A stretch of 64,000 nucleotides of DNA. It comes from Asterias rubens. Its lineage: Eukaryota; Echinodermata; Asteroidea; Forcipulatida; Asteriidae. Shown one piece after another: positions 38,557-52,413 of the stretch. Within the stretch, counting starts at the first letter, position 1. Each line of letters begins with the position of its first letter. Position numbers and translations under genes: made by a program. The DNA is taken from NCBI RefSeq assembly GCF_902459465.1, contig NC_047070.1, positions 1,364,001-1,428,000 of the forward strand, read 5' to 3'. A model generated the notes under the pieces. It did not search any database, had not been told where the DNA came from, and saw only the letters and a list, made by a program, of their open reading frames with translations.

Positions 38557-41301
38557 ACCGGCTCTTTTCAGAGCCAACACTCACCCTAAGAGATTTACAC
38601 ATGGTTGTACCCGCAAGTTTACTGTTTAGTTATAGTTTCTTCTTATTTCTCCACACCATGCAAAGCTTCAAACAATACGTACACATGTTAAATACATGTA
38701 ATGCCGTAAATCGTAATTTCATGTGTATAAGACGCAGCTTATCTGTAAAACAGCTTCTTATCTACAGTGTGAAAAGGTTTTAAACCCCCTACCTCCCAGC
38801 GTACAGTTTGCACACTGGTGAAAATGTTGACAATTGTACAACCCCTTACCTAAGCATACTGTAACATTACTCTAGTGAGGTGTAAAGTCATATCATTGGG
38901 GACAGGTGTGCACTTTATAATGAAGTCTTCTTTTCATTCTATGATCTCACTAAACTATCTAATTACAAAGGGCTCTTCTGCAAGATGTTTCTGCAGTGGA
39001 TATTTGATGGTGATGAAAAATAACTGTTTTATAAGAGCTGGCTTTTTCAAGTGTCAAATATTCAATGTCCGAGGCCTAACAAAAAGGAAATGAAATCTTG
39101 TTTTGAAATGGGGAAGTATTAGGATTTTGTTGAAAGCTCTTTGTAATCAGGGATTATTGATTACATTCTAAAGTATAACAAAATTCCTTGGTTTATCTTA
39201 CTGAGTGTATTGCTGTATTTTAGCCCAGTCTCCCACGACCCAATTTCATTGAGCTGTTTTAAATCAGAAAATGGCACTTATTCATTTTGTTTCAGCTAAG
39301 CAGAAATTAGCAGGGAACCAGTCACAAACAATGTACATTAACATGGTACTTTGGTTGGTACAGGATGGTAACCTGTATCTACTAAGCAAGATTTATGAGG
39401 CCCAGTAATCAAGCAGTGCTTGGAAACTGGGTCCGCTCATAGACTTCACTTCATGAATAAAACTAATCTAGATCTACATGTAAAAACCCTTGGGCTAAGG
39501 GACCTGCTTGAAAATTGCTCAGTTTATGTAGATTGAAGTGGATAGATGTTTACTAATCATTGATATGTAGAATTCATATCAAACCAGCCTGCACATTTGG
39601 ACTGGGTCTGGAATTACATAGACCATGGTCTTTGTTGCCCCTTTATTGATTTCCCCATAGACTTTAAGATTTGTCAGATTTGTCAATGTTTAGAAGTGCC
39701 CTTTGAAATTTGAAGATGTTTGAATACGCCTGCTGTATTGTGATGTTGCAAGGCTCTAAGTTTTAGTTCCCATATGAGTAAATGATAACTGATTTTTTAT
39801 GTATACAATGTATAATTTTCTCATCCAATTTATAAGCTGAGTATTTAATTATTATTATTGCCAATCATCTGTCCATATTAAATAATCCAAAAACCATGGC
39901 AATGTGCATATATCTAAAAGTGCTAATTCGGAGGAACGATGGGGGGGGGGGGTGTCTTTAAGGTACTCCATGCTACCTTAGAAATGTGGAACCTGAGACC
40001 TGAAGTTGTAACCTTACTGTATGTATTGCACAAAATAACACCCAGTTATAAACACTTGATTTATTTTGATACAGCATTGTTCAGTATTTTATCTCAAACT
40101 CATAATGTAGAAAAGATTTTCACTTTTTTCACATTTTTGTAACCTGATACCACAAGAAAAGTTATTAATTAAGAAATGTAATCAAGATTCAAGTGTCATT
40201 GTCATCTAAACTTCCCTGATTAATGTACATCTACCTTAATAGGGATATAGTTGTATAACTACCCTAATTCAGATAATTTCCAGCCTGAATTGGGATATAA
40301 TATCCACCCTGATTTGAGATAGGGCGATAGAATTAGTCCCCTATCCGAAAAAACTCCAGGGCCTAATTCCACGGCTGTGCTTACTGTAAAATTCTACGCT
40401 TACACTATTCCCTGCTTAATACATGGTCACCATTCTGGCATTCTCTGCTTACCGAGTAAGCACCCAATTTCTGTGCTAGCAAAGAGTGCTTCGCAACTTG
40501 AAGTATGCACAAGCACAAACTGATTTTAAACTTGTGAAGTACACTAACGTTAAGAGCAGCGTTTTCTGCTGTCAGCAAGCACCATTACAGTAAGCAGAGT
40601 TTGTAGGGCCAAGGACCCTTTGAAGTAACGGTAGTAGTTATGCAACTTTAATTAATAATTAAAATGGAATCTATATACATTGGTGATTTGGGGGGATGTG
40701 TGTAAACAATGAATGATTTGCAATTGTAAGTTTTTAATTTTTATTCAAGACATTTTTCTAGTGTGCATGTTTCTTTAGTGTACTGTTCACAAATACAATG
40801 TAAAAACCACTCTGTGTTTTGTAAACCAATTGGGGTTGAATTAGACAGTGATATTATGATTTGTGTACAAATAAAACTAACAATCACAGTTTGAAGTAAG
40901 ATTGTATGATTTTCTCTTTTGTTTTGAATTTATCTCTAAATAATAATGTGTCAGTGCCTTCTTCTGAAGACGAGCAGGGTATGCCTATAAAATATGGTTA
41001 ACAACTTCAAGACCGTACCAACACAAAGGTAGCTCTCTGAGCACCAGGGTGTGAGACTCGTTACTCTGGGTTTGTTTGTTTATGTTTTTGCTAACATCCT
41101 GGGCTTTATAAACAGATAGCACCTCACTGGAGTTTAAAATCATTTTACCCAATATCATTATTGCATTTAATAACCTTTACATATTCAGCCCTGTGGTTTG
41201 ATCAGGAACATCTAGCTTTAAAAACAATTAACAAAAATGTTTTGGTTGAATAAATCTGCATCACTGACTAGTGGTTATCCATTCAAAACATTCAATGTGC
41301 T

Positions 41302-41703
41302 GGTAGATTGTTTAAAGGGAAGGTAGATTGTTTAAAGGGAAGGTAGATTGTTTAAAGGGAAGGTATCCATTGGTAAACACTTTAAAAAAAAAAGGCAAAA
41401 AACCATTTGGTTAGAAGCCTATTAGTAGCATTTGATAGCATTAACATTTTGAGAAACATTTCACTTTGAAGTAGGTAATGTGGTTATGTAAAACGATAAC
41501 AGTTTTTATGCCTTGAAATTTGAATCTTCGAAAACATTACCCGCGTAACGCTTCTCAGATTGTGTGTTCTTAAGGGATGAATCTTCCTGTTAGGAAAAAC
41601 TCACTTCCGAGTTTTCTCCAAAACGCGACCACCATAAACTTTCAGTTGTTAGTTTATTAAACAATCAAACAGTTCCAAAATCCAAAGGTATGCTTTGCCT
41701 TTA
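41302..41703. mobile_element. TIR element family 11 preceded by a 20-bp triplication
   Basis: Three perfect copies of GGTAGATTGTTTAAAGGGAA (starting 41302, 41322 and 41342) lead into GGTATCCATTGGTAAACAC. The element closes at 41703 with AATCCAAAGGTATGCTTTGC and CTTTAA. A relative lies at 45725-46040 (GGTATACCTTTGGTAATAAC ... AAAAGGTATAC). Confidence 0.65.
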
Positions 41704-43818
41704 AGCTAGGCCATCTATTTATGCACGTTGCACATCGCTTATCAAATCACGCCCTCGCACTGTCAGACGGGATCGTAACCAATGGTCCAGACCTCCCTGC
41801 CGATATGATTAATTTATTCCAGATAAATTGATTTCCACTGTCAACCCATGAGCTTGGCATAAGGCATAAGCCGGCGACACTAAAGTAGCAATGCAGCTGG
41901 TTTGCCTACCTCCATGGTTTGTCTGAACATATTATTTGGAGGTTAAAGTTCAATCAGAGAATGGAATCCCTCGAGTAAAGAATCTTTTTTTTTTACCCCG
42001 GTGAGGGTCTATAGCCTGTATCGTTCATCTGCCATTTCATGTTTATACTCTACATTGTATCATTTCACGATATGCAGCACACTTACTTACATGGGAGTCA
42101 AAATGTTCATGTAAAGGAGTTGAACTCCCAAAATAGTGAAAATGGTCGAGGCATAAATGTGAAGGTACATTCCATGATGTGCAAGGGGTCAATATGCAAC
42201 TATGAAAACGGTTACACACCTGTGAACCGAAACCCTAGTGTATTTTCCTATTTCTGTTCCTAACCTTAACCCTAGCATTAAAATCAATTGAGGGGTTGAC
42301 GGAATATATAGGAGGGACGGAATATATAGGAGGGTCGGAATAAAGAGCAGCACCATCAAAACAGTCTCAAATTATGAAAAAAAGCAGAAAATACCATGGC
42401 ACTGAACGATTTCCCTTGTTTATCAGAGCAAATTGAGACGCAAAAAAGTATCAGTTGCTACTCAAAAATCACCATTTGCTATCTCAGTATTTGGCACTAT
42501 GTGTGCATATACTGTGCAAAACAAGTTCACTCAAAAAATTATGCAAAAATTGCTGGCTGAAATTGTTCTCTGTATAGCGTCTGACAATCAGCAACAAGAG
42601 GCAATTAATTAACCATTGATGTATTTACAGGTGCTCTCAGTACCTTGTTTTTATTTCCCTCCTGGAAGTGCAAGGTTTTTACGACTAATCTCAAGTTTAA
42701 AGAATGGAGGTAATTCTACCTCCATGTTCGAGTCAGTTCTGAATTGGTCTCAACGTTTCAATTAGCTTGCTCTAGTCTCTGTCCTTACTCTATGCTCTAG
42801 TCGAGTCATCGTCAGGAGACTCTTAGTCATCGTGGCAGTACAGTTGATTACGATCCTATAAGCTAAAGTAGTAGTCCAGTCTATTTCTATACCATCCGCC
42901 CTGGTAATAGTTAAAAAGCAGGACAGTTCTTTTCAGAACTGAGAAGTCTCCCGAACCTCCGATTATCTACTCCGCGGCAGTAGAATAAAGCAAGACAGTT
43001 CCCTAAGAACAACTCTACCTGGCAAGTAGATACACACATGGTGTTACCGCAAACCAAATACACATTGATACCTCACCAAAACCATGCAATGCCTCAAATC
43101 CTATATTCATTATCATTGTTGTTAAATTGCAGAGGGTCAAGTGTGCATACCCCCCTACCTGGAAATGATAACAGCATTAATTCCATGGATCTAGGGAGAT
43201 ATTACACTCTGAGGTAAAAGGGAGATCTAAAAGTTAAACAAAAGGATTGTTATTAAGGACCAATCCATTTTTAGATTTTATTTTGAATGCTTAGGATTTA
43301 TTTTTAATCTTAAAATATGGATAAATCCTTGATTATTTAATCTTGATTATTTGATTATTTTTAATCTTAATATATGGATAAATCCTTGATTTAAATCCAT
43401 TTAGAGTGTACCATACAGTGCTCGATCTCTGTATTGAACATTTAAAAACTCACCAAAGAAAGGCTATGTGCATCCTCACCGGCAAATAACTGTTGGGGGT
43501 TTACTTATTGATGTTTATGCAATGTGGAGAGGCATAAAACTTTGCTGGAAATAACTTTGTTGGTGTAAACAAACAAAACCTAACAAAGGCTCTCTCTATT
43601 CATGTAGGCCTATTTCTACTTGACTGCTTGTGTAACACTTTTTACACCTGCCATGTGTGTGTGTTGAGTTGTCATTAATCCTTTGAGAAAGATTCTGACG
43701 GGTCGAAATGTCAGACAATTTACTATTTTTAGCATTTCTATTGTATGTACTTTTTTTCTCAAAGATAGTTGTTTAGCATAAAATGTGCATATAAAGCAGA
43801 ACCATGTAAAAGTTAGGT

Positions 43819-44178
43819 TTAAAGTACCATAAGATGCACTGGATTAGTTACTCAAAGTAACTGTTAGCATACAAACTTCTGAGCATTAGAGAGCTGTTGA
43901 TTATAAAACATTGTGAGAAATGGCTCCCTCTGAAGTAAAGTTTTTGAGAAGAGGTAATTTATCACTTTATAAAAAAAAACGTCTTCAGGCCTGAAGCCTT
44001 TCATAAGGCATCTGAAAGCACACAAAGTTTGTCCAACAAGGGTGTTTTTGTCTTTCATTATTCGATTGCAACTTCGATGACCAATTGAGTCAAAATGTTC
44101 ACAGATTTGTTTAATAATGGGATACAAGTGAGAATACTTGTCTTTGACAATTACCTAACGTGTCCAATGCCCTTTAAG
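43819..44178. mobile_element. MITE family 1, diverged copy H
   Basis: It keeps the frame of the family (TTGATTATAAAACATTGTGA, GAAATGGCTCCCTCTGAAG, GTGTCCAATGCCCTTTAA) but is heavily mutated. Its centre has CTTCAGGCCTGAAG instead of the usual inverted repeat, like copy B. This suggests an older subfamily. Confidence 0.7.
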
Positions 44179-46324
44179 TACAATAAAATGACTCATGCAA
44201 AGTGGGATAACCTATGGGATTGGTGAGATCAAGTTGCCTGTGATCTATGGAGGTGGCTGATAATATGTAACCTTTGCAAAGAGTCCTTTTTGTTTAATCC
44301 TTGGAAATATAGGCCAGTTAAAATTTATGGATGTTTCTCATCGACCAATCTCTGGATATTGATGAGTAATTTCTTCTTTTTTTCCACTTTTTTTTTTTTT
44401 ATCCCTGTCAAAGAAAATATGCTTCCATAGAAGAAGAAAAAATTATAAAATAATACATTTCTTGGATGGGCATAAAAAAGGATACTATATTGACTACATG
44501 GAAATATATTAATAAATTAATAATTAATATTTTCCAAGGTGGGCCAAAAAAAAAACGCAGGTGTTGAAGAGAAACAAAATTTCAATTTTTATTGGCCTAT
44601 ATGGAATTTATTGTGGATGGATTTCTCACAAGATGACATTGGTCAATGAACCCTCATGGGGCGGCCATCTTGTTTATTTACCATCCAAATCAGTTGAGGA
44701 TGGAAGGAATCCCTCAATATAACATTATCGTGATTGCACAGAATTATTAAACAAATAAAAATGTAAACAGTTGAGTTATATACATGTACAAATTGATGAT
44801 CATTCTAGAAAGATTAATAATTTCACACACAAAAAATAATAAAATAAAAATGTTAAAAGAGTGAAAGGAAAAAAACCGAGTCAGCATTCATAAAAAAATA
44901 AAAAGTAACTCTCCTTGATTCTGGTAGACAGGATTGATACAGCTGCCAAAATAGTCGCAGGCAGTGTTCATGTTTTGTTTTTTCGCTCATATACAGGAAA
45001 TAACTACCCAGTGAAGTTTTTTTATTAAACCCGTTGTGTGAGAAAGTAATGAAAACATGCACAATATTTAGCATGTTAACACACTGTCCTTGATTTTTGG
45101 GTTGTAACAAATAAAATCAGATGTTGCGTTTTGGGGTGGTTTTCACAGCTAGTTTTCCAAACTATGATGTCATTTCCAACGCTCAATACCTTAAACACAA
45201 ACCATAAAACAATATTTTCACCCTAATATTCATATAGAAGTGTTATTATCAACCGACCAAAAGGAAAACACTCATGAGCAGATGTGTCGCCTGAGATCCA
45301 TACAAACATCAGAGCTACTTCACCCCGAGCCTAAAACCAATCAATAGTTAATTCCTGAAATGCAGTGACGTACTTCGACTCCCCCCTCCAAAGAGAGTCA
45401 CTAATGACGGAGACTCAGACCATTTTAGAAAAGGGATAATGTATTTATTGTCTCCATGATCTTAGCAATTAAATTATACGACCGCTTGTTGTTAGTCCAT
45501 GTGCAAAACCAGAGAAAATTATGTACAAAATATATATAACAGTTTTGTGTCCTTCAATTATTAAGCTTGAATATATAATCATGTAAACATTCGTTATAAA
45601 TGCAAAGTTATTCTCAATATGCTTTCATTATGTTATAAGACACGAATAATCATGAATATTTAAACAAGGTAAAACAATTTTCCTTTTATCTATCAAGTCA
45701 AAGTTGAATAATTAGTTCCTTGAGAAGTAGGGTATACCTTTGGTAATAACTCCAACATTTATTAAGCACAAAAACTTGCAGCTGTTGATAATGTATAACA
45801 TTTTGAGAAACAATTCCCTTCTAAAAGACATGATTTTAAAGAAAAGGATTCAACAAAAATTTCATGCAAAAAATATTTCTCTGATTGTGTATTCCAATTA
45901 AAGATTTATCTTCCGGCATGGACATAAAACTGCTCCTGATTTACAACTGAAAACGCTATAGCCTTATGAAATGAAAATTTGTACAGGTTAATTTTTGTTA
46001 TACATCTTCATTTCCAAAGTTCCAAAAACAAAAGGTATACTTCTAGTGCATGGAGTAAGTAAATCCTTTGTCTGCCAGGTCCGTATTATTGAAGCTAAAA
46101 ATGAAATTAGCATATGCAATCATAAACTCAGAGGTCATTTATTCTATTCAAGCAAGCTCAGGAGTAGATCAAAGACGCTGTTTTGGAAAATTAGTAAAAC
46201 AATAATTGATGATTGCTGGAAAAAAGATTGCAGAAATGATAAGGACAACACCAACATTAATCTGAATTTCTTGAGAAGCATAAACATCTTTCTGTTACAA
46301 AATATACAATTTCAGGTTGAACAA

Positions 46325-46420
46325 AGACAAATTTACTTCAGCTAGAGGATTTGAACCTGCGACCTCCAGAATAATGTTCCAGTGCTCTACTAACTGAGCT
46401 ATCTAGCCCTAACGTTGGTG
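46325..46420 (-). mobile_element. tRNA-like SINE (family S3), reverse orientation
   Basis: On the minus strand: TAGCTCAGTTAGTAGAGCAC, then GGTTCAAATCC (B box). This is close to a Lys- or Ala-type tRNA head, but the aminoacyl stem does not close and relatives are dispersed. Confidence 0.6.
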
Positions 46421-46454
46421 GTTGTCAAGATCTTTGTTTTGGGGGGAGTTGGAT

Positions 46455-46675
46455 ATTATCAATGCTCTTATTAGAGACAAACGAGAAGAGAGAAGACAAT
46501 GAAGAAATTCTGGTTTTTGATGTGGGAGGAACACCCAAGAAAATTATTCCAGGGAAAACCCCCACAGTCAAGTAGAAACTGAAAACCCAATCCACATAGT
46601 GCCTTGATGGTATTTGAACCAGGGACCCAGAGGTGGAAGGCGAGGCAAGACACCACTACACCAACCTGACTAATA
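46455..46675 (-). mobile_element. tRNA-derived SINE (family S1), copy 2
   Basis: The reverse complement of the SINE at 1098: it holds the reversed AACCCAATCCACATAGTGCC block, a B box (GGTTCAAATACC on the minus strand) and the GGCAAGACACCACTACACC head. Confidence 0.75.
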
Positions 46676-47045
46676 AGAAGCCATTCAACCTGTTAACTGT
46701 ACCTGCAGTATAGACAGGAATCACACCCAAGTTTAAAAAATATACAAAATACTTTTGTGAAAAACTGTTGGGACCCACGTAGATATAATTACACAGACAA
46801 CACAAAATCTACTTGGTAGTTTTTTTACAATAATAATTAAGACATAAAGTTGTATATTCTATTAAAACTTACAAGCGGAAACAAATTTCTTTGGATGACA
46901 ACATTACTTGATTATAACTGGACAACTTAACATTCACATTGTGATCCAACACACTACTTTTTGTCCAATGGAATGAACAAGTGCTCTCTTGAATCAGTTG
47001 ATATTGTTGTGAAAGGTATAAATGGGTGAATGAAATGTGGTTTAA

Positions 47046-47396
47046 GCCTGGGCAACTAGTTTGACTAGTGTCGAAGTCGCGACTATTGATTGCTATTTTC
47101 GAGTCGCGACTACCGTTTTTCAACTACTCGATTAATCGTGCTGTCACAACTACCTCTTTGGTGAATACACTGTGTCGCTCACGACTATTCACAACAACAT
47201 AATTTACTTACGAAACACAATCAGACATCAGTAACACAAACCTTCAATCCTTTCAGTGTGAATTTTACTATATTGCGTCTGCGGCAAACAATATGCCGTT
47301 GGCGGGAATTCAAAATTAATGGCAACTAGTGTCGAAGTCGCGTCTATTTGGGGCACCACTAGTCGATTTGTAAATTTCAGTAGTGGCCCAGGCCTA
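47046..47396. mobile_element. TIR element with GCCTGGGCAACTAGT ends
   Basis: The left end GCCTGGGCAACTAGTTTGAC is mirrored by GTAGTGGCCCAGGC. The interior repeats ACTAGTGTCGAAGTCGCG (47066, 47328) and GAGTCGCGACTACCG. It lies just downstream of the DCAF10 stop. Confidence 0.6.
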
Positions 47397-47609
47397 GTTA
47401 TGTACAATGTATACAGCTCACAAGAAAGGCTCTACATGCAAGGCAACCAGGCTGATTCCAATGCCTTCATCCAAAAATCGTGAGCCTGATTTAAGAAATG
47501 GATAAAATATAAATAGGGTAAAACGTTGATAAAAAAACATTCAATAAATAATGTTTTATAAAACATACCCCATCGACAAAGTAGGGAAAATAGGCGGTAC
47601 TTTTTGTAT

Positions 47610-48017
47610 TCATAATTTTGGTTGGTAAAACGCAACTCTTCCACACATACTACCAGACGCAAGGAGGCAATGCGTCGGCGAAAACCTTGAAGTCAAAACA
47701 GTACTCTTGTGTTTCACCAAGTATTTGATTTGCTTGAGTTCACGGACACCATGGGGCTGAATGTCGCATAATTCACTGCTTTTTGAGTCAAAGCCGAGTA
47801 ATCGGACTCCGTATCCATAGCAGGAGCAGATGAGACGACCGTCGGGGCTGACGCTAAGCTCCTTGATGTACCCTCTCCCATCTGTGGATTCTTTGGTGTA
47901 GTACATCAAGCGCTTAAGAGCTTGGGGTTGAGTGGTTGAACGAATGGAAAGACTCTGGTCTGGAAGTGGGTCTTGGAGATCATGTACACATGTCCACTAA
48001 AGAAGTAAACAAACAAA

Positions 48018-48082
<65 letters not shown>

Positions 48083-51000
48083 GTATTATTATTATTATAC
48101 AGTCTACAGTGCTAACACACATCGGTGCATATGACTAAAATCCCCAAATGGATATTACATGTATTGTTATTATTATTTATAAATTTGTCACAAAAGCACA
48201 GAATCAATATTTGCAAACAAAAGTTTAGCTACAGGAAGAAAAAGAATTAAAATTAAAAAAACATGTTTTACAGAACTACCTGTAGGCCTACAGGCTAAAC
48301 AGCAACTAAAACACTGGTTCTGAATGAAGATGACTGACAGAAGGTTTGGATACAACCAGGAACAAGTGAAGAATAGATGAGAGATGAGGGTAGATTGGCA
48401 GAACGAAAGTGAACAACGCAAGTTTCAAAATTTCTGCTAGCAAAAATATTGAAAAACTGTTCCGACCCCAAATTTCTAAATTTCTCACCTCAGCATCATC
48501 TTCTCTTGTTGTGTATCTCGATATCATACACCAGCCGTGTGGATGAAGAACCAAAGATGAAATACAAGATGCCTTACTGTCCTCAGGACAATCTAAGACC
48601 AACTCTGCACGATTTCTCGTCCTCGTAAACGGCGCTTCTCTACTCCAATGACCTTGCTCTGACCTCACTCCATCTTCCTCTTCCTGCATGGCGATGCGAT
48701 GGTACTCAACAAAGTCTACATTGGCAAGGTCAGAGTTAAGAGTTGAAAGGTTAAGGTTGTGAATGACAATGTAGAAACCTCTGGCAGTTGACATGACAAG
48801 CTTGGTGCAGTCCGGGGTTAGACGTGTCCTCATCAGAGACTCGATGTAGAAGATCTTTTCATGTGGCGCTCCGTTTTCCTCATAACTGTCCCAGAAACAA
48901 AAACAAAGTTAATTGCCTGAGGTTTGGACCCTAGCAGAATCTTTCTCGAAGGCTAAATGACAACAAAACAATCATGAACAGGTAACTAAGTGTCAAATGG
49001 GAAAAAAATGAACAGTGACCATTAAGAATTCTGCATTTCATATTTAAAGGTAAGTTGAACATTTTTGGTAATCACTCTTAAAATTAATGGCAATAAAAAC
49101 TATAGGTTAGAAGCCTACAGCAGCTTTGAATAGTAGAAGACATTTTGAAAAACTTGAAAAAGATAAAAATATATCGGTAGTTGTATCCTTAGAAGTGACC
49201 AATAGAGAGTCCCTTCTTACCTGTTGATGTCCCAACTAACTACTGCACCGTCAAAAGCCGAGGAAATAAGCCGTCGTGTCCGGTGGCAATATTCAATACT
49301 CTTCACCCAGTTTGTGTGTCCCTCCAAACAGCGGACCTTCTGTTTCAAATTACGAATATCCCATAAGGCAATGGTAGAGTCATCTGATCCCGACGCAAAA
49401 GTTCTGCTGTCTAAAAATCTTAAAGAACAAAATAAAAATCTCAGGAGGTAAATAAAACACTACAATGTATATAAAAAGCCACTATTATTATTATTTAAAA
49501 CTTACCAGAAAAGGACTTGTACCTGCGACCTCCAGGTTAACATGCCGGTGCTATCTAGCCCTCTGTTAGAAAATAGGCCGGAAGTGCCCACCTAAAATAA
49601 AGGTGCCCCAGTTGTGGCCCCCTTGAATGTTACCCTAGTTTTGGCGCTGCCCACGCAAGGAGTTAATCTATTCGGCTTGATACTTCATGATGACAACAAA
49701 GAGGATTGCCTACATGCCCCCTGGTCATTGCCTTAGTGCCCTTGAAACACTCACTTGCCCTTTACCAAGGAGAAAACGCCTTGGTGCCCTTGCCCTTTCA
49801 AAAAACCTAGCATACAGGCCTGCTATCTTACCTGATACAGTTGACACAGTCTCCATGCGCATTCCTTACAGCTGTTATATTCTTGGTTGTGAGTGGATCA
49901 AACAGTAACATGCTATTCTCCTCACATGCTGCTACTAGAATATCACTAAATACAGTTGGGAGAATTTGAAAAATAAACAAAAGCTGTGAATACCAAACTT
50001 CATTCAATTCAACTCAATGACGTTTGTTCTATACTCTTTTGAGAAAATAATTCAATATGAGAATATCAATACAAAGAAAGGTAACAAAATCAAAAGGGCA
50101 TATAAGCATACAAAAATAATGTAGTGTTAAACCAAATAATAAATGAATTAGGAACTAGGAAGAACTATGTAAAAGAGAAGAGCGAAAGCATGAGGCTGTT
50201 AGAGTAAGTCGAGGCTTGTAGAAAACAGCCTTCATACAGTCAAACAAACAAAAAAACAGCGAATCACGAAACGGGGACAAGACAGACAAGACGAACAATG
50301 ACATTATAAAATGCTAACGACAAAATACAAAGAATTAAAGTACTAGGCTAACTGAAGACGACAAAAGTAAATAGATAAGTAGCGAAGGAGAGAAAAAGCT
50401 AAGGATACTTTTAGGCCTACACTTTATGTGGGCTAAGTTCTAACTTGACTCATCAAAAGTGAAATTTTATTAATTTGATTAATTCACATAAAAACACTGA
50501 ATGTTTAATCCATTATTCAAAATAAATTCCACTTTTAAATGCTTACAATAAACATTTACACAAACAAATTAGAAAATGTTTCTTACAATTTTAATGTTTG
50601 GTATTAACAATGATACTGAATATGAAATAATAAAGTCTGACATTTTAAATTTTACAAACATTCAATCAGCATCTGAATGAAAAAATCAACTCTTACATTT
50701 AGGGAAAATTTCAAGTTGAAAATGTTAAAATAACTGTTTAAAATAATAGGTCTAGCCCTGTCTTAAGCACGATTCATACTTACTGTGAATGCGAATGCGA
50801 ATGCGAAGCAAAGTTTGACATTACAAATTTGCCAACGAATAATTCGCAACAGTTGCACTATGCTTGACTCCTGTGAAACATTCGCTGTGACGTCAAAATT
50901 CGCTTAGCATTCGCATTTTGTAGAAAATATGAACCAGGCTTTAAGGTACTGATGTGTGTTCAGCTGTCGCAGAAATACAAAAAGAAAACCACAACACTTT

Positions 51001-51420
51001 TGGGAATGAGGTTAGTTGCGATGATTGTTACCATCGATACTCCGCCGTCATGAGGATCGAGGGTTCTGATCATAGCAATAAGGGCAAGGTTTGTTAAGAA
51101 ACACAATTTATACTGTACCCGCTGGGTGAAAACTCCAAGTTGAAGATTGCTTCATGTCCTTGCACCTTAGAGAAATCCGAAAAGCCAGATGGTGCGACCC
51201 GGCCATACAAACAGCATTGTACCTCGTTAAGTAATCTCTGCTGACACGATCCTTGGTTTGCCTTGTAGTGAACACCAACGGCTGATCCTGCACATACTGA
51301 TGAGGGACTAACGACTTGACGATTCCATACCCATCTGGTGATTGATGTGTTCTTGGTAGTATTGCCGTTTGTGTTTGAGTTACTATCGTCATTGCCTTTA
51401 GATTTTTTATTCACTGCCAT
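47610..51420 (-). CDS. DCAF10: DCAF10 (WDR32), CUL4-DDB1 substrate receptor
   Basis: Five exons on the minus strand: 51420-51119, 49945-49832, 49418-49221, 48885-48489 and 47996-47610. They join in phase to 465 residues (human about 559; the difference is mainly at the N-terminus). DCAF10 is a WD40 protein that binds DDB1 and presents substrates to the CUL4 ubiquitin ligase. Diagnostic stretches are HEAIFNLEFSPSG, FASGSDDSTIALWDIRNLK, GHTNWVKSIEY, SAFDGAVVSWDINS and MRTRLTPDCTKLVMST. ALWDIR is the WDxR (DWD) motif expected for DDB1 contact. The last exon carries two further WD-like blades (ELSVSPDGRLICS, TSRFSPTHCLLASGS). Residues about 6-23 form a low-complexity Asn/Ser/Thr/Lys patch. The ATG at 51420 has a GCCATGG context; the frame upstream offers only a TTG. 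Confidence 0.95.
48019..48099. repeat. (ATT)n microsatellite in DCAF10 intron 4
   Basis: About 27 trinucleotide units with two or three interruptions, beginning 23 bases upstream of the exon 5 acceptor edge. Confidence 0.95.
50765..50942. mobile_element. Short foldback MITE (family 9), clearest copy
   Basis: Left arm GATTCATACTTACTGTGAAT with three GAATGC repeats, right arm TTCGCATTTTGTAGAAAATA and TGAACCAGGCTT. About 178 bp, in DCAF10 intron 1. Confidence 0.7.
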
Positions 51421-52042
51421 GGCAATCAACGTTTATTTTCCAAAAAACAACTAATAATAAATGCCAAATGAGTAGGAAAAATGTTTCTTGTGTGGTGTTC
51501 AAATTCAAAATCCTTTAATTTTGCAGCAATTTGTCTTGAATATGTAAATGAATATTTCGAGTATGCATGCTTGATCTTGATTCGCTACACACAAAACTTC
51601 TAAAAACCGTGAAATAAAAATCGACTGACAAATGTCCGCCACTTGACAATGCCTTGGCAAGTCATTGCTACAAAATGCTTTTAAATTCTCCAAAATAACA
51701 ATCAAGAACAAGAGAAAGAGTTCTACCCTAGGCCAGTCTACAAACAGTGTCCAGTGTCCGACGTACTACTGCACACATGTCGCCTTGAAACTGAGGACAA
51801 AAAGCAACAACACGAAAAGTTAAACAAAATAGGCCACTATTGCTTTGTTTTAAAATGTAATATTTTGATTTGGGGGTTGAACAAAGAAAGATTTACTGGA
51901 GTGGGACTCCAACCACAGACCTCTGGATTGCAATAAATGCCAGTGATCTACCAACCCAACTTAGCTGACTAGCCCTAAGTTGGCAGTCTCCCTATTTTGT
52001 AAATATTTTTGTTTTGGGTGCCTGTCAGAAGCCATAAAACCG

Positions 52043-52413
52043 TTAAAGGAACACGTTGCCTTGGATCGGACGAGTTGGTCTTTGAAAAGCGTTTGAAACC
52101 GTTTGTTATGAAATGCATATGGCTTAGAAAGATGTAGAGTATAATGATCCACACACTATAAGTATCACTCAAACACAGGATTTTCCTTTTACGTCGTGAA
52201 CTAGCATTTTATGGAGTCAAAATTTTGACTCAACAAAAATGGCCGACCTTATTTCTTCGCGACCTAAAAGGAAAACCATGCAACTTCGAGGCATGTTTGT
52301 GTGGATAATTATATTCTACTTTAAATTATCTTTTTAACCATGCATTTCATAACAAATGGCTTCAAATGCTTCTTAAAGACCAACTCGACCAATCCAAGGC
52401 AACGTGTTCCTTC
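52043..52413. mobile_element. MITE family 2, copy 3
   Basis: Left end AACACGTTGCCTTGGATCGG, right end the complement (CCAAGGCAACGTGTTCC). A central GAGTCAAAATTTTGACTC palindrome is present. Immediately followed by another copy. Confidence 0.85.

Larger units (their letters stand above)
37305..47609. other. Convergent region between CNNM and DCAF10, no gene recognised
   Basis: A 10.3-kb stretch holding the 3' ends of both flanking genes. Identified contents: MITE family 1 at 37782 and 43819, hammerhead-like sites at 38515 and 42747, family 7 elements at 39235 and 40358, a 20-bp triplication at 41302, family 11 elements at 41342 and 45725, SINEs at 46325 and 46455, and a TIR element at 47046. 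The remaining sequence has no convincing coding exon on either strand. Confidence 0.5.

Noticed and set aside
46340-46410. tRNA-like cloverleaf half on the minus strand
   Set aside because: The head resembles a tRNA but the 3' half is degenerate and related sequences are dispersed (49500, 51885).
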